A stretch of 64,000 nt of DNA from Clostridiales bacterium. GTDB lineage: Bacteria; Bacillota; Clostridia; Saccharofermentanales; Saccharofermentanaceae. The notes under the pieces were generated by a model, which saw only the letters and a program-made list of their open reading frames with translations, did not search any database and was not told the DNA's origin. Each line of letters opens with the position of its first letter. Positions within the stretch are counted from its first letter, which is position 1. The stretch lies in the NCBI GenBank assembly GCA_017428155.1, contig JAFRRJ010000048.1, positions 1 to 64,000 of the forward strand, given 5' to 3'. Below, in pieces: positions 63,672 through 64,000 of the stretch. The position numbers were made by a program, and so were the translations under genes.

Positions 63672-64000
63672 TTATGCGAAAATAAACAATGCAAACGTCA
63701 GTAATAAGACTATTATCACTATTGATGACATTACTGTTGCCGCCCTCGAGAATCCCAGCCCTCTGACGGGCCCATCAGCTGCTGCCGCCTTTAAACCCTT
63801 GATTCCCAATACCAGTCCCGTTACCGATAAAGCTGATGCAATAAACACCGTCACAAAAGCAAATAAACCGTTGCTTAGAAGATTGTCTTTCCAACCTTCG
63901 AAAGATGAGATGAAAACTTCGCTGCACATTGCTATAACCGCAACAAATATCGATACACCCGCGAAGATAGTTGCCGGAATTCCGATCTTGATAAACGGCA
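63672..64000 (-). CDS. Membrane protein, 5' end beyond window
   Basis: The frame is open to the right edge of the window, so the true start lies outside. Visible residues show three membrane segments (IPATIFAGVSIFVAVIAM, FAFVTVFIASALSVTGLVLG and SSIVIIVLLLTFALFIFA). A Gly/Ala-rich loop with GPVRGLG lies between the last two. An internal ATG at 63929 gives an 85-residue form but no convincing start signal. Family unknown; truncated. Confidence 0.6.
   Translation of the reverse strand, partial: PFIKIGIPATIFAGVSIFVAVIAMCSEVFISSFEGWKDNLLSNGLFAFVTVFIASALSVTGLVLGIKGLKAAAADGPVRGLGFSRAATVMSSIVIIVLLLTFALFIFA

Overview
The window looks like a chromosomal segment of an anaerobic, Gram-positive member of the Clostridia. 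The evidence is moderate GC content, strong GGAGG ribosome binding sites, many lipobox lipoproteins, and families typical of that class: DUF3793, C_GCAxxG_C_C, a CD1871A-type CxxC peptide, CPBP proteases, an MptD-type ECF S component and FeoB-associated Cys-rich proteins. No rRNA, tRNA, CRISPR array, transposase or prophage block was found. Species assignment is inference.

Layout. 1-3570: FeoA-FeoB fusion iron transporter with a 55-residue Cys-rich partner, then a noncoding stretch with iron-type operators and a 74-bp tandem repeat. 3572-7753: metF-metE and a divergent LysR regulator. 7834-12879: GH43 glycosidase, lipoproteins, an orphan sugar-binding protein and a TlpA / CxxC peptide / polyferredoxin redox cassette. 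12854-23522: hydrolases, a DinB-like protein, a three-gene ABC-2 transporter, AraC, TetR and XRE regulators and an orphan PilT. 24043-28189: a secreted small protein followed by two anchored proteins and an ABC-2 exporter, resembling a bacteriocin or peptide-export cassette. 28623-34382: two long paralogous solute-binding-type lipoproteins flanking a small lipoprotein and a hypoxanthine-DNA glycosylase. 34501-41626: six-gene operon of two exporter-type ABC half-transporters, a full ECF transporter (S, T, tandem A) and a ZIP permease. 41974-45268: DUF3793, flavodoxin and gpmA, divergent from eno. 45845-48343: DtxR-family regulator, lipoprotein and zinc-binding ZnuA. 48400-49330: boxes, a frameshifted small gene and a candidate structured RNA. 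49327-50166: KilA-N protein with a LexA-like box. 50200-54745: membrane protein, HMA protein, Cys-rich peptide, FeoB, two FeoA proteins and a second DtxR-family regulator. 54808-64000: mixed accessory genes (PHP phosphatase, serine hydrolase, methyltransferase, alpha/beta hydrolase, CPBP protease, zinc-ribbon protein, secreted proteins).

Unifying theme. A 16-bp palindrome, GTTAGCNNNNGCTAAC, recurs at the promoters of both Feo systems, the ABC-ECF-ZIP operon, the DUF3793-flavodoxin-gpmA operon, eno and a small broken gene. Two DtxR-family proteins are encoded in the same window. At several loci the palindrome lies in the spacer, on the -10 or at the start point. I infer a metal (probably iron) regulon that combines ferrous iron uptake, a possible metallophore or heme importer and a metal-sparing response: flavodoxin in place of ferredoxin, and cofactor-dependent phosphoglycerate mutase in place of the Mn-dependent enzyme. 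One regulator keeps DtxR-type metal ligands; the one beside feoAAB has lost several.
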